Positions 7,070-15,739 of a DNA stretch of 47,491 bases are shown in pieces. Under the pieces are notes generated by a model, which was not told the origin of the DNA, did not search any database, and was given only the letters and a program-made list of their open reading frames with translations. Made by a program: the position numbers and the translations under genes. Source of the DNA: a virus; the IMG/VR virus record IMGVR_UViG_3300040801_002913, positions 1 to 47,491 of that record; one strand, written 5' to 3'. Within the stretch, counting starts at the first letter, position 1. Every line of letters starts with the position of its first letter.

Positions 7070-8032
7070 TTAATCTACCGAATTGATGGCAGATATAGAA
7101 TCACCAGTGATGATTCTGCGAATAAATTCTGCGATTAATGGCGCAGTTGAAAAAACCTTAATATTTTTATTTTTAATAATGTCTGAATGTAATATTGTAT
7201 CGGACGTTATTAATTCCTTCAAACTTGACTTATCAAAATTTTTCAAAATCTTCTTTATTGATGATTCTGGGTGTGTTAAAAACAACGGATGTGTCACAAC
7301 AGCACGAACAGATCTTGCTCCATTTTCAGTCAAATAATCAGAGGCTCCAAATAATGTACCTCCAGTATCGATCATATCATCTACAATTAATACATCTTTA
7401 TCTTTAACTTCTCCAATTAATGTAAAAGACTTGACTTTATTTGGTCCTGATCTAACTTTATCAATCATTACCATTTCAGCATCAGGTCGATACTTTAAAA
7501 ATAATTTAGCTCTTTTAATTCCTCCAACATCAGGTGAAGCAATTACTAAATTATTTTTTTTCAAATTAATTAGAAATTCTCTAAAGATTGTGTGAGAATG
7601 TAAATGTTCAAAAGGAAAATTAGAATATGCTTGGGTCTGCATTGTATGTAAATCAAAGGTTGCAATTCTACCCGGCACAGGTGTACAAGCTTTCTCGATT
7701 ATATCAATAATTAACTTGCTACCTACACTTTTCCTTTTATCATCTTGGCGATCTTGACGACCATAACCAAAATAAGGAATTATTATATTAATTTGCTTAG
7801 CACTTGCGCGTTTACAAGCGTCAATTAATAACAACAATTCCATTATATTTTCAGCTGGTGAATTTGTAGATTGAATAATAAATATTTGTTCATTTCGTAT
7901 TGATTCTTCAATTGTTGGTTCTAATTCACCATCATTAAATTTCAACATTGTAACTGGGACGCATCTTTCATATAATAATGATGCGACTTTGTGTGCTATT
8001 TCTTTTGAATTTGATCCTGCTATAATTTTCAT
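7070..8032 (-). CDS. prs: Ribose-phosphate pyrophosphokinase (PRPP synthetase family)
   Basis: 320 residues, usual family length. The family makes PRPP from ribose-5-phosphate and ATP. Visible motifs: FNDGE (32-36), IPYFGYGRQDR (about 89-99), the DLHTMQ metal/ATP loop, PDVGGIKRAK (about 168-177) and the PRPP-binding loop VDDMIDTGGTL (about 217-227). It follows nadV and a small zinc protein in one operon, where its product is the co-substrate of NadV. One alternative matters: in the known phage NARP1 pathway a Prs-like enzyme uses ADP-ribose instead (ADPR-pyrophosphate synthetase). The motifs seen here are shared, so the substrate cannot be decided by eye; the separate NadM-type gene favours ordinary PRPP synthesis. 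Confidence 0.93.
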   Translation of the reverse strand: MKIIAGSNSKEIAHKVASLLYERCVPVTMLKFNDGELEPTIEESIRNEQIFIIQSTNSPAENIMELLLLIDACKRASAKQINIIIPYFGYGRQDRQDDKRKSVGSKLIIDIIEKACTPVPGRIATFDLHTMQTQAYSNFPFEHLHSHTIFREFLINLKKNNLVIASPDVGGIKRAKLFLKYRPDAEMVMIDKVRSGPNKVKSFTLIGEVKDKDVLIVDDMIDTGGTLFGASDYLTENGARSVRAVVTHPLFLTHPESSIKKILKNFDKSSLKELITSDTILHSDIIKNKNIKVFSTAPLIAEFIRRIITGDSISAINSVD

Positions 8033-8047
8033 AATATTGTTGAAGGG

Positions 8048-8242
8048 TTACATATTAACAAATCCATTCCAAAACCCGCATTTTTTACATTCAATATCAA
8101 TTATGTGTTTATTTTTCTTAATTAGTTCAATTTCTTGCTTACTAAATTTAGAATGACAAGAATCACATCGATATTTAAATAATGTATCAAATATAAATCT
8201 TTTTACGTTCATTGGTACTAACTTCATTAATACTTTTTTCAT
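8048..8242 (-). CDS. Small zinc-ribbon-like protein
   Basis: 64 residues. The pair CDSC and CKKC, spaced 25 residues, forms a four-cysteine zinc-ribbon pattern in the C-terminal half. The N-terminus is basic and hydrophobic. It is encoded between nadV and prs with short gaps (29 and 15 nt), so it belongs to the NAD operon, but no family is recognised and its role is open. Confidence 0.7.
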   Translation of the reverse strand: MKKVLMKLVPMNVKRFIFDTLFKYRCDSCHSKFSKQEIELIKKNKHIIDIECKKCGFWNGFVNM

Positions 8243-8257
8243 AATTAAAATAAAATT

Positions 8258-8287
8258 AAAAAAGAACTGGATTAATCCAGTTCTTTT
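8258..8287 (-). terminator. Terminator at the end of nadV
   Basis: A perfect 28-bp palindrome (8260-8287), with arms AAAAGAACTGG and CCAGTTCTTTT around ATTAAT, spans the nadV stop codon. On the minus strand it is followed by a T-run. Strong enough to reduce read-through into the zinc protein and prs, it may set the ratio of NadV to Prs. Confidence 0.75.
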
Positions 8288-9831
8288 GCTATTCTTTCTC
8301 TGATTTCTTCTAATGTATGTTCTTTAACTATTTTGCCATCTTCAAAAACCGTTTCCAGAATGTCATCACTGAAATCAGCAGTTCTTTCATTCATTTCAAT
8401 AGTTTGATAATATGAATTATTACTAACTCCATGGGCTCCAACAATTGGTTTGTAAACAAGTTTCAGTAAACCTTTCTTACTTCTCTTACCATTATCAGTA
8501 ACAGGGTTTTTTTGTAACATTCTACCTTCACCATTTACAATTCCATATGTCGCTTTAAGAGCGAATTTCATAGTATCGCGATCATGTTTTTGAAGTAAAC
8601 CACCACCAGATCCAAATACTATATTTTCAGATGCAAACCCAATCTCTTTCATTCTTTCAAGCATTTTTTCAATTAATGCATAATCAACACCATCACCTTG
8701 GATAACTCTGATTTTTGGATTCAATACCAAATAACCTTTTGAATTAATAGTAGTTCCAAATCTTTCAGCTAAAATTCTTAAAACACCTTTATATTCAAGA
8801 CTATTAAGTTCAGCGGTAGGATCTCCACACATTACCAATACAGGATCACCAGAATCTGGTCGGATTACAGTTGTATCAGTTCGAGCTAAAACTAAATCTT
8901 TAAATTTCTGACCAACTATATAATCACATGCGTTGTAAATATTATAGGTATCAGAAACAATTGCCAATTTTCCGTCTGGATGTTTTTGTAGTATATTTTT
9001 AAAAGCCGATTCTTCTCCATCAATTCCATATAAACACATAACAGAATGTTCTGTTGCTCGTATAGAATACGCAGGCATTGATGTTGTGTTATAATACTTA
9101 CGAAGTAATTTAATACCTGCAATAGTATCAGTTCCCATAAAACTTAACATATGAGATGCAGATAAAATTTCAGCTGATTCTTCAGAAGATACTCCTCTGT
9201 AACCGAAATCGTGACATCCAAAATCAACATTTTGTTCGTCTGAAGTTTCTTTTGCAAATTTCTTCAATAACTTTTTAATTTGGTGACTATTAGAAGCAAT
9301 AGTGATACTTGCCCAAATTTTCATAATCAACGTTTCTACAAAATTAGTTAAGAAATAAGCTCGTGGATGTGTATTTTCAATTGTCATCAAAACGTTTTTA
9401 ATTGGAATAACACTACCTTCAGGCACAGCCTTTATTTTTATAGGCAGTTTACCACCACATACATTAAGAATATATTCCCAACCTTGTCTATCAAAAACCC
9501 CAGGCCCAACATGTTCATCCCAGAAATTTTGTGCTTCATTAATTTTTTCTGCAGTTACTCTAACACCTGTCAAATACTTTTTCAAATAGTATTGAAGACC
9601 AAAGAAAACAGATTGCTCTATTTTACCACCCCTTGCCTCAAGATATGAATACACTTTTTCTGTGTTTGGTGGGTACATTAAACTGTGTGATGCTTTGTAA
9701 CTATCTGTCATCAACATAATGTTATACTGGTTTCTTTCGAACCAATCTTCTAGCAATAATCTTAATGATTTAGGAAGTTTTTCTACTTTTTCTAAATCTG
9801 TCTTTGTCAATGTTGCGATTAAATTTTCCAT
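8272..9831 (-). CDS. nadV: Nicotinamide phosphoribosyltransferase (NAMPT/NadV)
   Basis: 519 residues, close to bacterial and phage NadV. The enzyme joins nicotinamide to PRPP to give NMN. Motifs: MLMTDSYKASHSLMYP near residue 40, YSYLEARGG, HDFGYRGVSSEES (about 207-219), FMGTDTIAG, RATEHSVM (the EHS histidine of the family) and VIRPDSGDPV (about 322-331). It heads the minus-strand operon nadV - zinc protein - prs, with a 206-nt upstream region carrying two 23-bp direct repeats. The related phage enzyme Namat transfers nicotinamide to ADPR-pyrophosphate and is annotated the same way; presence of a NadM-type gene in the window favours true NadV. Confidence 0.94.
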   Translation of the reverse strand: MENLIATLTKTDLEKVEKLPKSLRLLLEDWFERNQYNIMLMTDSYKASHSLMYPPNTEKVYSYLEARGGKIEQSVFFGLQYYLKKYLTGVRVTAEKINEAQNFWDEHVGPGVFDRQGWEYILNVCGGKLPIKIKAVPEGSVIPIKNVLMTIENTHPRAYFLTNFVETLIMKIWASITIASNSHQIKKLLKKFAKETSDEQNVDFGCHDFGYRGVSSEESAEILSASHMLSFMGTDTIAGIKLLRKYYNTTSMPAYSIRATEHSVMCLYGIDGEESAFKNILQKHPDGKLAIVSDTYNIYNACDYIVGQKFKDLVLARTDTTVIRPDSGDPVLVMCGDPTAELNSLEYKGVLRILAERFGTTINSKGYLVLNPKIRVIQGDGVDYALIEKMLERMKEIGFASENIVFGSGGGLLQKHDRDTMKFALKATYGIVNGEGRMLQKNPVTDNGKRSKKGLLKLVYKPIVGAHGVSNNSYYQTIEMNERTADFSDDILETVFEDGKIVKEHTLEEIRERIAKELD

Positions 9832-9881
9832 TTTTTTAATTATTAGTTTTTATAAGTGATTATTTTATTTTGTTTTAATTT

Positions 9882-9937
9882 ACTTTGTTTAATTTTTAAT
9901 CTAACTAGCGTTTAACTTTGTTTATTTTTTAATCTAA
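9882..9937 (-). promoter_or_regulatory. Two 23-bp direct repeats upstream of nadV
   Basis: 9882-9904 and 9915-9937 differ at one base; both begin ACTTTGTTTA and end TTTTTAATCTAA on the plus strand, with a 33-bp period (about three helical turns). Each contains TTTGTTTA, a motif recurring in other intergenic regions, and TTAATCTA, which recurs before the gp32 and nrdJ genes. They lie 51-106 bp upstream of the nadV start in otherwise non-coding DNA (9832-10037), where a regulator or promoter would act. A further AT-rich element at 9941-9958 is shared with 36289-36306. Confidence 0.6.
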
Positions 9938-10037
9938 GTGATTTATAGTATATATAAAGATCTAATTGTTTGTTTCAAAATTAAACTAACTTTTTTTCAC
10001 AAAAAATTATTTTTTTCTGTTTATCTCTTAAACGAGA

Positions 10038-10643
10038 TTAAAAATGATAGATTTCCTCAATATTATTAATAGGTGATATTTCTTGAACTTTTTGACGAAA
10101 TGTTTTTATTTCATTAATTAATTCTTCTTCTGTAACTGGAGTACTCAAAAAATAAAATTGGCCTTGCTCAGATACAGATATCAGACGATTCCAATTTAGT
10201 TCATCATTATAATCAATATATCCTTCTAATTGTTCTCGATAATTCTCTTTAACTTTATCCTGATTAGAACCTATTTTTATAGTGTTAATGTCAGTTTGCC
10301 AGGCAGCCGAACTTTTCAGAATATATTTAAATTTATATAATGTGTTTTTCTTAACATATATTTTTATAAATGCGTCAAATCCAAGATAAAAAGTCCAATA
10401 CAGTTGTGTTAGAATATACACTGGTAATGCAACAATTCCATTAAGTATTATGACTAACCCATTTAATTTAAATGATCTGGGATCTGCTCGGTCTTTATTT
10501 AAAATATCATAATATCCTGTAATTGAATATGGCAATTTTACATGCCAACCTAAAGCAGTTCTGCATTTTATATACATCATTAAATGAGTGACAAAACCAG
10601 GAAGTAATATCCAAATAAAAAAATCTTTTATAAAATTAATCAT
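10038..10643 (-). CDS. Membrane protein with cytoplasmic tail
   Basis: 201 residues, not recognised. Two hydrophobic segments are seen: about 5-27 (FIWILLPGFVTHLMMYI) and about 62-90 (LVIILNGIVALPVYILTQLYW). A polar C-terminal half of about 100 residues follows. Its ATG directly abuts the stop of the upstream membrane-protein gene, so the two are likely co-translated. A role at the cell envelope, such as exclusion of other phages, is possible but unproven. The stop lies about 200 bp from the nadV start region; the two minus-strand genes would read into the nadV promoter region. Confidence 0.65.
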   Translation of the reverse strand: MINFIKDFFIWILLPGFVTHLMMYIKCRTALGWHVKLPYSITGYYDILNKDRADPRSFKLNGLVIILNGIVALPVYILTQLYWTFYLGFDAFIKIYVKKNTLYKFKYILKSSAAWQTDINTIKIGSNQDKVKENYREQLEGYIDYNDELNWNRLISVSEQGQFYFLSTPVTEEELINEIKTFRQKVQEISPINNIEEIYHF

Positions 10644-11012
10644 TTAATCAAATTTAAACATAAAATACATAAAAGTCATAATTGCACACACAACTATCAT
10701 AACAACCGATATTGTGTCCAAAAATATCCAACCTGAGCCAATTTTTTCTTTAACATTATATGGATCATTAACTTTTAATTTGAAATAATCTTCTCTACTA
10801 ACTTGGACAATATCATTTCTATCATAATCTTTATAATAAACATTAATTAGATATCGTCGCTTATCTGTTTTTTCTGGGTCTTGATAATTATAAAAAGATG
10901 TAACTTCACCACACATTTCAATATATTCAACTTCTCGAGGTGTTGCTAATTGATAAATAGATGCTAAAAAAATCAATGAAAGAGGCAAAACAAGATAATC
11001 AAGTGTTTTCAT
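10644..11012 (-). CDS. Small membrane protein with two spans
   Basis: 122 residues. It has a hydrophobic N-terminal segment (about 5-23, YLVLPLSLIFLASIYQL) that may be a signal anchor, a beta-rich central part (about 30-90) and a second span (about 97-118, ISVVMIVVCAIMTFMYFMF). This span-domain-span layout would place the central domain outside the cytoplasm. Not recognised. Pairs with the adjacent membrane protein at 10038-10643. Divergent from rmlA. Confidence 0.65.
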   Translation of the reverse strand: MKTLDYLVLPLSLIFLASIYQLATPREVEYIEMCGEVTSFYNYQDPEKTDKRRYLINVYYKDYDRNDIVQVSREDYFKLKVNDPYNVKEKIGSGWIFLDTISVVMIVVCAIMTFMYFMFKFD

Positions 11013-11088
11013 GTAGCTAAATTAACAAAAATATAAGTTGATATTATTTTTTTAATGTTGATTATTTTTTAATTCAGTTTTAAATGAT

Positions 11089-11096
11089 TATATTTG
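11089..11096 (+). promoter_or_regulatory. Candidate -7 box of the rmlA promoter
   Basis: TATATTTG matches TAnnTTTG exactly and lies 31 nt before the rmlA ATG. The expected -33 TTTG is not obvious (a T-rich run is there). The spacing to the start equals that of the boxes before 94 and 12092. Confidence 0.45.
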
Positions 11097-11119
11097 AATT
11101 GAAAAATAAAAACTAAACA

Positions 11120-11986
11120 ATGAAAGGAATTATCTTAGCTGGTGGAGCTGGAACAAGACTTCATCCAATTACTTTAGCAATTAGTAAACAACTAATGCCG
11201 GTGTACGACAAACCAATGATATATTACCCACTATCAAATTTAATGATGGCTGGAATTAAAGATATATTAATTATTACAACGCCGGAAGATCAGCCGTTAT
11301 TTATCAATTTATTAAAAGATGGCAGCCAATGGGGTATTAATATTGAATACGCAGTTCAAGAAAACCCAAATGGACTTGCTGAAGCTTTTATTATTGGTGA
11401 AGATTTTATTGGTGATGATGGTGCAGCTTTGATACTTGGTGATAATATTTTTCATGGTGCAGCTTTGCCGAAAAAATTTCAGAAATGTTCAAAGGTAAAA
11501 GGCGGTAAAGTTTTCGCATATCACGTGCACGATCCCGAAAGATATGGTGTAGTAGAATTCAATGGTGACAACAAAGTTTTATCAATTGAAGAAAAACCAA
11601 AATATCCAAAATCAAACTATGCAATTCCTGGATTTTACTTTTTTGATAATAATGTTGTTGAATATGCGAAAAATGTAAAACCTTCATCAAGAGGAGAACT
11701 TGAAATTACGAGTATTCTTGATATGTATCTTGAAAATGAAACACTATCAGTTGAAATACTTGATACTGGTACAGCTTGGCTTGATACTGGCACATTTAAC
11801 TCATTGATGCAAGCAGCAAATTATGTGAATGTAATTGAAGAACGTCAAGGTCTAAAAATTGGTTGTATCGAAGAAGTTGCATACAAAATGAAATTCATCG
11901 ATAAAGCACAACTGATGGAAATTGCTATTCCACTTCGAAAATCTGGTTATGGCGAATATCTAATACAGATAGTCGAAAAAAAATAA
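11120..11986 (+). CDS. rmlA: Glucose-1-phosphate thymidylyltransferase
   Basis: 288 residues, full length for RmlA/RfbA, which makes dTDP-glucose from dTTP and glucose-1-phosphate. The nucleotide-binding signature [16 protein letters not shown] opens the protein. [60 protein letters not shown] and [10 protein letters not shown] follow in the family order. No other dTDP-sugar gene is in the window. The product could feed glycosylation of phage DNA or virion, or alter the host surface. Upstream is its own promoter-like box; it is divergent from the membrane-protein pair. Confidence 0.95.
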   Translation: MKGIILAGGAGTRLHPITLAISKQLMPVYDKPMIYYPLSNLMMAGIKDILIITTPEDQPLFINLLKDGSQWGINIEYAVQENPNGLAEAFIIGEDFIGDDGAALILGDNIFHGAALPKKFQKCSKVKGGKVFAYHVHDPERYGVVEFNGDNKVLSIEEKPKYPKSNYAIPGFYFFDNNVVEYAKNVKPSSRGELEITSILDMYLENETLSVEILDTGTAWLDTGTFNSLMQAANYVNVIEERQGLKIGCIEEVAYKMKFIDKAQLMEIAIPLRKSGYGEYLIQIVEKK

Positions 11987-12031
11987 TTTTCGTTTTTTAA
12001 AAATATTTTTTATTTTTATTCAAAATTATTA

Positions 12032-12070
12032 CAAGTTTGTTTTTAATTTAAACAAACTTGTTTATATTTG
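12032..12070 (+). promoter_or_regulatory. Dyad plus -7 box before the nrtR operon
   Basis: CAAGTTTGTTT (12032-12042) and AAACAAACTTG (12050-12060) form a perfect 11-bp inverted repeat with 7-nt loop. TATATTTG (12063-12070), a TAnnTTTG box, follows 29 nt before the ATG at 12092. A TTTG inside the dyad (12036-12039) is 23 nt from it, slightly longer than usual for -33. The core of the dyad matches 17187-17207 before nadM except at one base. It could be an operator, or partly serve as the rmlA terminator. Confidence 0.55.
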
Positions 12071-12091
12071 TATAAATAATAAATAACCGTT

Positions 12092-12541
12092 ATGCGAAGA
12101 GGATTTTTAAATACTGATTATGATATGGAAGCTGATATATTTCATCAGTTTCGTTTATCAATTGACTATGATGGAGAAAGAGAATCTGAAATAATTAAAT
12201 TTGATTCAGGCGATCCGGTTGTCGATTACATAGACTTCCTATTTTGGTATGATAGCCAAGACGATGTCTTCATGGTTGGTTATTCGTCGGATTGGGATCA
12301 TTTTTTCATGGACACCGAAAAGTGGCGACAAATTTATGTTGATCATGAACAAGATGGCAGTCCAGTCATCAAAAATTTTAACAATTTATCATTAATGAAT
12401 CTTGATAAATTATCAAAATACGTAGTTAATAAAGATATTTCAACCTTTCAAGAATTAAAAGATTACTATTTCAGCAAAAGACCTGAAAAGAAAAAAGAAC
12501 TTGAGCAACAAAAAGAAGCCGAAAAAAATGAAACTAATTAA
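12092..12541 (+). CDS. Hypothetical acidic protein
   Basis: 149 residues, not recognised. It is rich in Asp and aromatic residues (DFLFWYDSQDDVFMVGY, SDWDHFFMDTEKWRQIY) and ends in a charged, probably coiled helix (EKKKELEQQKEAEKN). First gene of the operon leading to nrtR, behind the dyad at 12032-12060. Its end overlaps the next gene by 14 nt. Confidence 0.65.
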   Translation: MRRGFLNTDYDMEADIFHQFRLSIDYDGERESEIIKFDSGDPVVDYIDFLFWYDSQDDVFMVGYSSDWDHFFMDTEKWRQIYVDHEQDGSPVIKNFNNLSLMNLDKLSKYVVNKDISTFQELKDYYFSKRPEKKKELEQQKEAEKNETN

Positions 12542-13139
12542 GTTAAAAGACAAAACCGAATTACTATTCAGAACTGGATTGCAAGGCATTGGTTTTGAAG
12601 TTATTCATCGTGTTGAAAAAGAAGATAAGATAGAAAGAAATCAAATCTTCTTCACTTATGATAAAGAAAAATGGAAAGCATTGGCTGAGGAAGTTGAAAA
12701 AACAAAGGAAATTCCCGAATGGCCATCAACTAAAAATGAGATCCCTGACACAAAAATATTAGTTTTGAGATCAAAACATTATATTGGTTATTATGATGCA
12801 TCAACACATCAAAAACTGGAAAATGCTATTCGTTTTATCTTAAAAAACGAAAAAGATTATTACTATTCACCTGGAACTCCTCCAGAAAATGACATTAAAA
12901 ATGTTGAAGAAATAGAACAAATCCCTGAAAGATTTCCAAATCTGAGAAAAGAAGCAAAAGAAAGTTTTGAAAAATATCAAAAAAGACTTAAAGAATTTGA
13001 GGCCGCTACTAAAAATTGGAACAAACTTCATGAAATTATTGATGGAAAGGGAACACTTGTTGAAGCAATACGTGTTCTTGAACATTATGAATCTGGACAT
13101 TATGAAATTGAAGATTTACAAACAATAGAAAAAATATAA
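12528..13139 (+). CDS. Hypothetical protein, second gene of nrtR operon
   Basis: About 203 residues from ATG 12528; an in-frame TTG at 12501 would add nine Lys-rich residues inside the upstream gene and looks less likely. Not recognised. It has a mixed alpha/beta first half (WPSTKNEIPDTKILVLRSKHY), a Pro/Glu-rich linker near residue 115 and a long charged helix (EAKESFEKYQKRLKEFE) suggestive of a coiled coil. It ends one base before the nrtR ATG, so co-translation with the regulator is expected. Confidence 0.65.
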   Translation: MKLIKLKDKTELLFRTGLQGIGFEVIHRVEKEDKIERNQIFFTYDKEKWKALAEEVEKTKEIPEWPSTKNEIPDTKILVLRSKHYIGYYDASTHQKLENAIRFILKNEKDYYYSPGTPPENDIKNVEEIEQIPERFPNLRKEAKESFEKYQKRLKEFEAATKNWNKLHEIIDGKGTLVEAIRVLEHYESGHYEIEDLQTIEKI

Positions 13140-13140
13140 A

Positions 13141-13818
13141 ATGGATATTACAGTTGATGCAGTAGTATTTGGATATCACGAAGGAGAAGTCAAACTTCTA
13201 CTAATTAAAAGAGCACATCAACCATATAAAGGATCATGGGCGTTGCCGGGTGGTTATGTAGTAGACGAAAAAGATGACTCTCTTGAAGCAGCGGTTAGTC
13301 GGGAACTTTCTGAAGAAACAGGCGCAAACGTTGGTGTAGACTATATGGAACAACTTGGAACATATGGAGATAGATACCGCGATCCAAGAAACAGAACTAT
13401 AACTGTTGCATATTATTGTTTAGTTAGTCCTGAAAAATTAAATCTTTTCAAAACTAGTTATGAGGCGACTGAAATTAGATGGTTCAATATTAATCGATTG
13501 CCCGATTTAGCATTTGATCATTCAAAAATAATCAATGATGCTATATTTCGTTTAAAAGGAAAAATAAGATACCAACCGGTTGGTCTCGAACTTTTACCTG
13601 AAGTATTTCCTTTTAAAGAAGTTCAAACACTATACGAATCTATATTAAATGTAGAATTCAATAGAGGAAATTTCAGAACTAAATTTATGAAATTGGGGGT
13701 AATTGAAGAAACAAATGAAATTGAAGAAGGGGTACCTCACAGACCAGCAAAAATGTTTAGATTTAATAAATCTAAATATTGGCAAAAACAAAAAGATGGA
13801 ATGTATTTTGAAATTTAA
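13141..13818 (+). CDS. nrtR: NrtR-type Nudix-related transcriptional regulator
   Basis: 225 residues with the two-domain NrtR layout. The N-terminal Nudix domain has KGSWALPGGYVVDE and the box core RELSEETGA (about 59-67), so some hydrolytic ability may remain. The C-terminal winged helix starts near LLPEVFPFKEVQTLYESIL and contains NRGNFRTKFMKLGVI and HRPAKMFRF, which are typical of NrtR. The family represses NAD-salvage genes and leaves DNA when it binds ADP-ribose or related compounds; Bacteroidota relatives can also regulate sugar genes. Here the phage also carries nadV, prs and a NadM-Nudix fusion, making NAD control the best guess. Third gene of its operon. Confidence 0.88.
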   Translation: MDITVDAVVFGYHEGEVKLLLIKRAHQPYKGSWALPGGYVVDEKDDSLEAAVSRELSEETGANVGVDYMEQLGTYGDRYRDPRNRTITVAYYCLVSPEKLNLFKTSYEATEIRWFNINRLPDLAFDHSKIINDAIFRLKGKIRYQPVGLELLPEVFPFKEVQTLYESILNVEFNRGNFRTKFMKLGVIEETNEIEEGVPHRPAKMFRFNKSKYWQKQKDGMYFEI

Positions 13819-13829
13819 AAATATAAGAA

Positions 13830-14225
13830 ATGACTATAGCCGATTTTTTTCAACATAATGGATGGTTAGAATCAGTAACATCAATATTCTTGATCTTATT
13901 TCATATACACATTCTATTTAATATTAAAAATAGACATTCGAAATTAATTGTGGCATGTCAAAATAAAATTTATATTGATTATGATCATGTTATAATGACT
14001 ACAAATGAACTTATATTATTTTGGTTATATGTAATTATAATTATATTCGGAGCATTAAATTTTTCTCAATATGAATGGTTTTGTTATGCTGGAATATTTC
14101 TTTTCGATTTTATATTAAGACCACAATTTTATAGAAAACCATTTAAAGAAAATATTCACATGTTAGGAGGACAAATAATATCATTGATCATAATGACACT
14201 ATTTATAGTAATATTAATAATTTGA
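13830..14225 (+). CDS. Small polytopic membrane protein
   Basis: 131 residues with about four hydrophobic spans: 14-32 (LESVTSIFLILFHIHILF), 60-78 (LILFWLYVIIIIFGAL), 84-96 (WFCYAGIFLFDFIL) and 112-130 (IISLIIMTLFIVILII). Starts 11 nt after nrtR, so probably in its operon. It is too short and lacks motifs for the nicotinamide-riboside transporter PnuC; not otherwise recognised. Confidence 0.65.
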   Translation: MTIADFFQHNGWLESVTSIFLILFHIHILFNIKNRHSKLIVACQNKIYIDYDHVIMTTNELILFWLYVIIIIFGALNFSQYEWFCYAGIFLFDFILRPQFYRKPFKENIHMLGGQIISLIIMTLFIVILII

Positions 14226-14284
14226 TTATGAAATTTAGTTAGAAAAAATAAAACAAAATATTCTGAACTTTACAAAGACGAATA

Positions 14285-15370
14285 ATGATTGCTCATGCAA
14301 AACAAATATTAAAAAATAATAACCTCTCTGAAGATTATCCAGAATTTATAGCATTGAAAAATCATCTTGATCCTCATTTTAATTGGATCGGATATTGCAC
14401 TAAAGTATTAATTGAAGATAAAGTGCCATTATATGATGTTTTTAAAATGCATGATATATTTAATAAAGAAAAAATAAATTTGGCTGATGTCAGTAAACTT
14501 AAATATTCAGAATTAGACAGCTATCTGAAAAAAAGACATGTTGAAAATGATGATACACTAACGTTTATTTATACTTCATGTGGTTATGACATCTACAAAG
14601 TTCATGATTACAAAGGAATTCAGAAAATCGGTTCACCCTTGTGGTGCATAAAATCTCAAAAATATTGGGATATTTATGTTGGCAAAAACGGAACACAATA
14701 TGTAATGATTAAAAAAGATTATTCTGATATCTTATTAGATTCAAAATATTCCAATATTCATACTCCAAAAACCGGCTATAATGTCAAAGATCCATTAATT
14801 AGATTCGGGGTTACTTTTCTCAACGGAACTTGCACGGTGCACGATGAAAACAATAGTTATATTCCTAATTGGGGTGGAATTGTTCGGCCATCAAACTTGA
14901 TAAAATTTGATAACGACTTTAGAAAAGAAGTCGGCATGCAAACATACATTCTTCACGATGAAAACAATAATTACGCCAATGATAAAGGTGTTACTAAAGT
15001 ATATGAAGATGAAAAATTTATTGTAACGATGTTTGGAAGAAATCGTGAAAATAATACAACAAATTTACCTGAATTTTACTACATTGTAAAAAGTAAAAAA
15101 TTAGATGTCGGTGAGAATTTAAATTTAATGTATTTAATAATCAACAGAAAAACAATCAAAAGAAAATTTCCAGATACTATAACTGAAATTTGGAATGATC
15201 GCCGAAGCGAATTGTCAAAAAAGTCTATGATTAACATCTATGAAAGTAGTATTTTTGAAAAAGTAATTGCACGAATTGGATTGCATTGGGAAGTTTTTTA
15301 TAATGCAAACAAAGAACACATAGTTCCAAAAAATAAAAATAAGTTACTTAATTTATTCTCCAAAAAATAA
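14285..15370 (+). CDS. Hypothetical protein with WC...Y-G-QYV motif
   Basis: 361 residues, family not named. Residues about 115-145 (GSPLWCIKSQKYWDIY, then GTQYVMIKK) resemble a WC(T/I)...Y...G...lYvi pattern seen in several phage proteins of unknown function. A short phrase VHDENNSY / LHDENNNY occurs twice, about 43 residues apart, indicating an internal duplication in the middle. No signal peptide or membrane span. Its 3' end overlaps the convergent gene 15353-15736 by 18 nt. Confidence 0.65.
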   Translation: MIAHAKQILKNNNLSEDYPEFIALKNHLDPHFNWIGYCTKVLIEDKVPLYDVFKMHDIFNKEKINLADVSKLKYSELDSYLKKRHVENDDTLTFIYTSCGYDIYKVHDYKGIQKIGSPLWCIKSQKYWDIYVGKNGTQYVMIKKDYSDILLDSKYSNIHTPKTGYNVKDPLIRFGVTFLNGTCTVHDENNSYIPNWGGIVRPSNLIKFDNDFRKEVGMQTYILHDENNNYANDKGVTKVYEDEKFIVTMFGRNRENNTTNLPEFYYIVKSKKLDVGENLNLMYLIINRKTIKRKFPDTITEIWNDRRSELSKKSMINIYESSIFEKVIARIGLHWEVFYNANKEHIVPKNKNKLLNLFSKK

Positions 15371-15736
15371 AACTACATCTGTTTTGGGATTAAAAAATGG
15401 TCCATATTTATTTCCAATTCCTAAATAACATAAAGCCAAATCATAATTTCCTTCAAGTAATGCATCAGCTATTCTTTGTTCCTCATATTCTGTCAATCTA
15501 AAATGCGGATCAGGGGTTAATGGATCCAATACTTCAAATGACAATTTGCCATCTTCAACAATAATTTTAATTAAATCGCATAAATTCACATCATCCGGAT
15601 TTTCAACAATTTGATTATTTAAACGATCATAATATACGATTGTTTTTTTATTAGCATTAATTTCATATTTGACTGTTTTACCGTAACGCAAAATTGTTCC
15701 ACTTTCACAGCAATCGATTTGTTCATAGTTGTCCAT
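15353..15736 (-). CDS. Hypothetical protein downstream of primase
   Basis: 127 residues, not recognised. An N-terminal beta-rich part (DCCESGTILRYGKTVKYEI) is followed by a helical pair near residue 90-112 (EQRIADALLEGNYDLALCY) that again recalls UVR-like hairpins. The start codon is preceded by TATATAA with a 3-nt spacer, 3 nt after the primase stop, so it could have its own promoter within the primase end. Confidence 0.6.
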   Translation of the reverse strand: MDNYEQIDCCESGTILRYGKTVKYEINANKKTIVYYDRLNNQIVENPDDVNLCDLIKIIVEDGKLSFEVLDPLTPDPHFRLTEYEEQRIADALLEGNYDLALCYLGIGNKYGPFFNPKTDVVLFFGE

Positions 15737-15739
15737 GAA

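Noticed and set aside
12501-12527. A TTG start for the second gene of the nrtR operon
   Set aside because: The ATG at 12528 gives a normal short overlap and all visible domains; the extra residues are low-complexity lysines.
13830-14225. PnuC nicotinamide-riboside transporter in the nrtR operon
   Set aside because: Only about four spans and no PnuC motifs; also 18138-18518 fails the same test.
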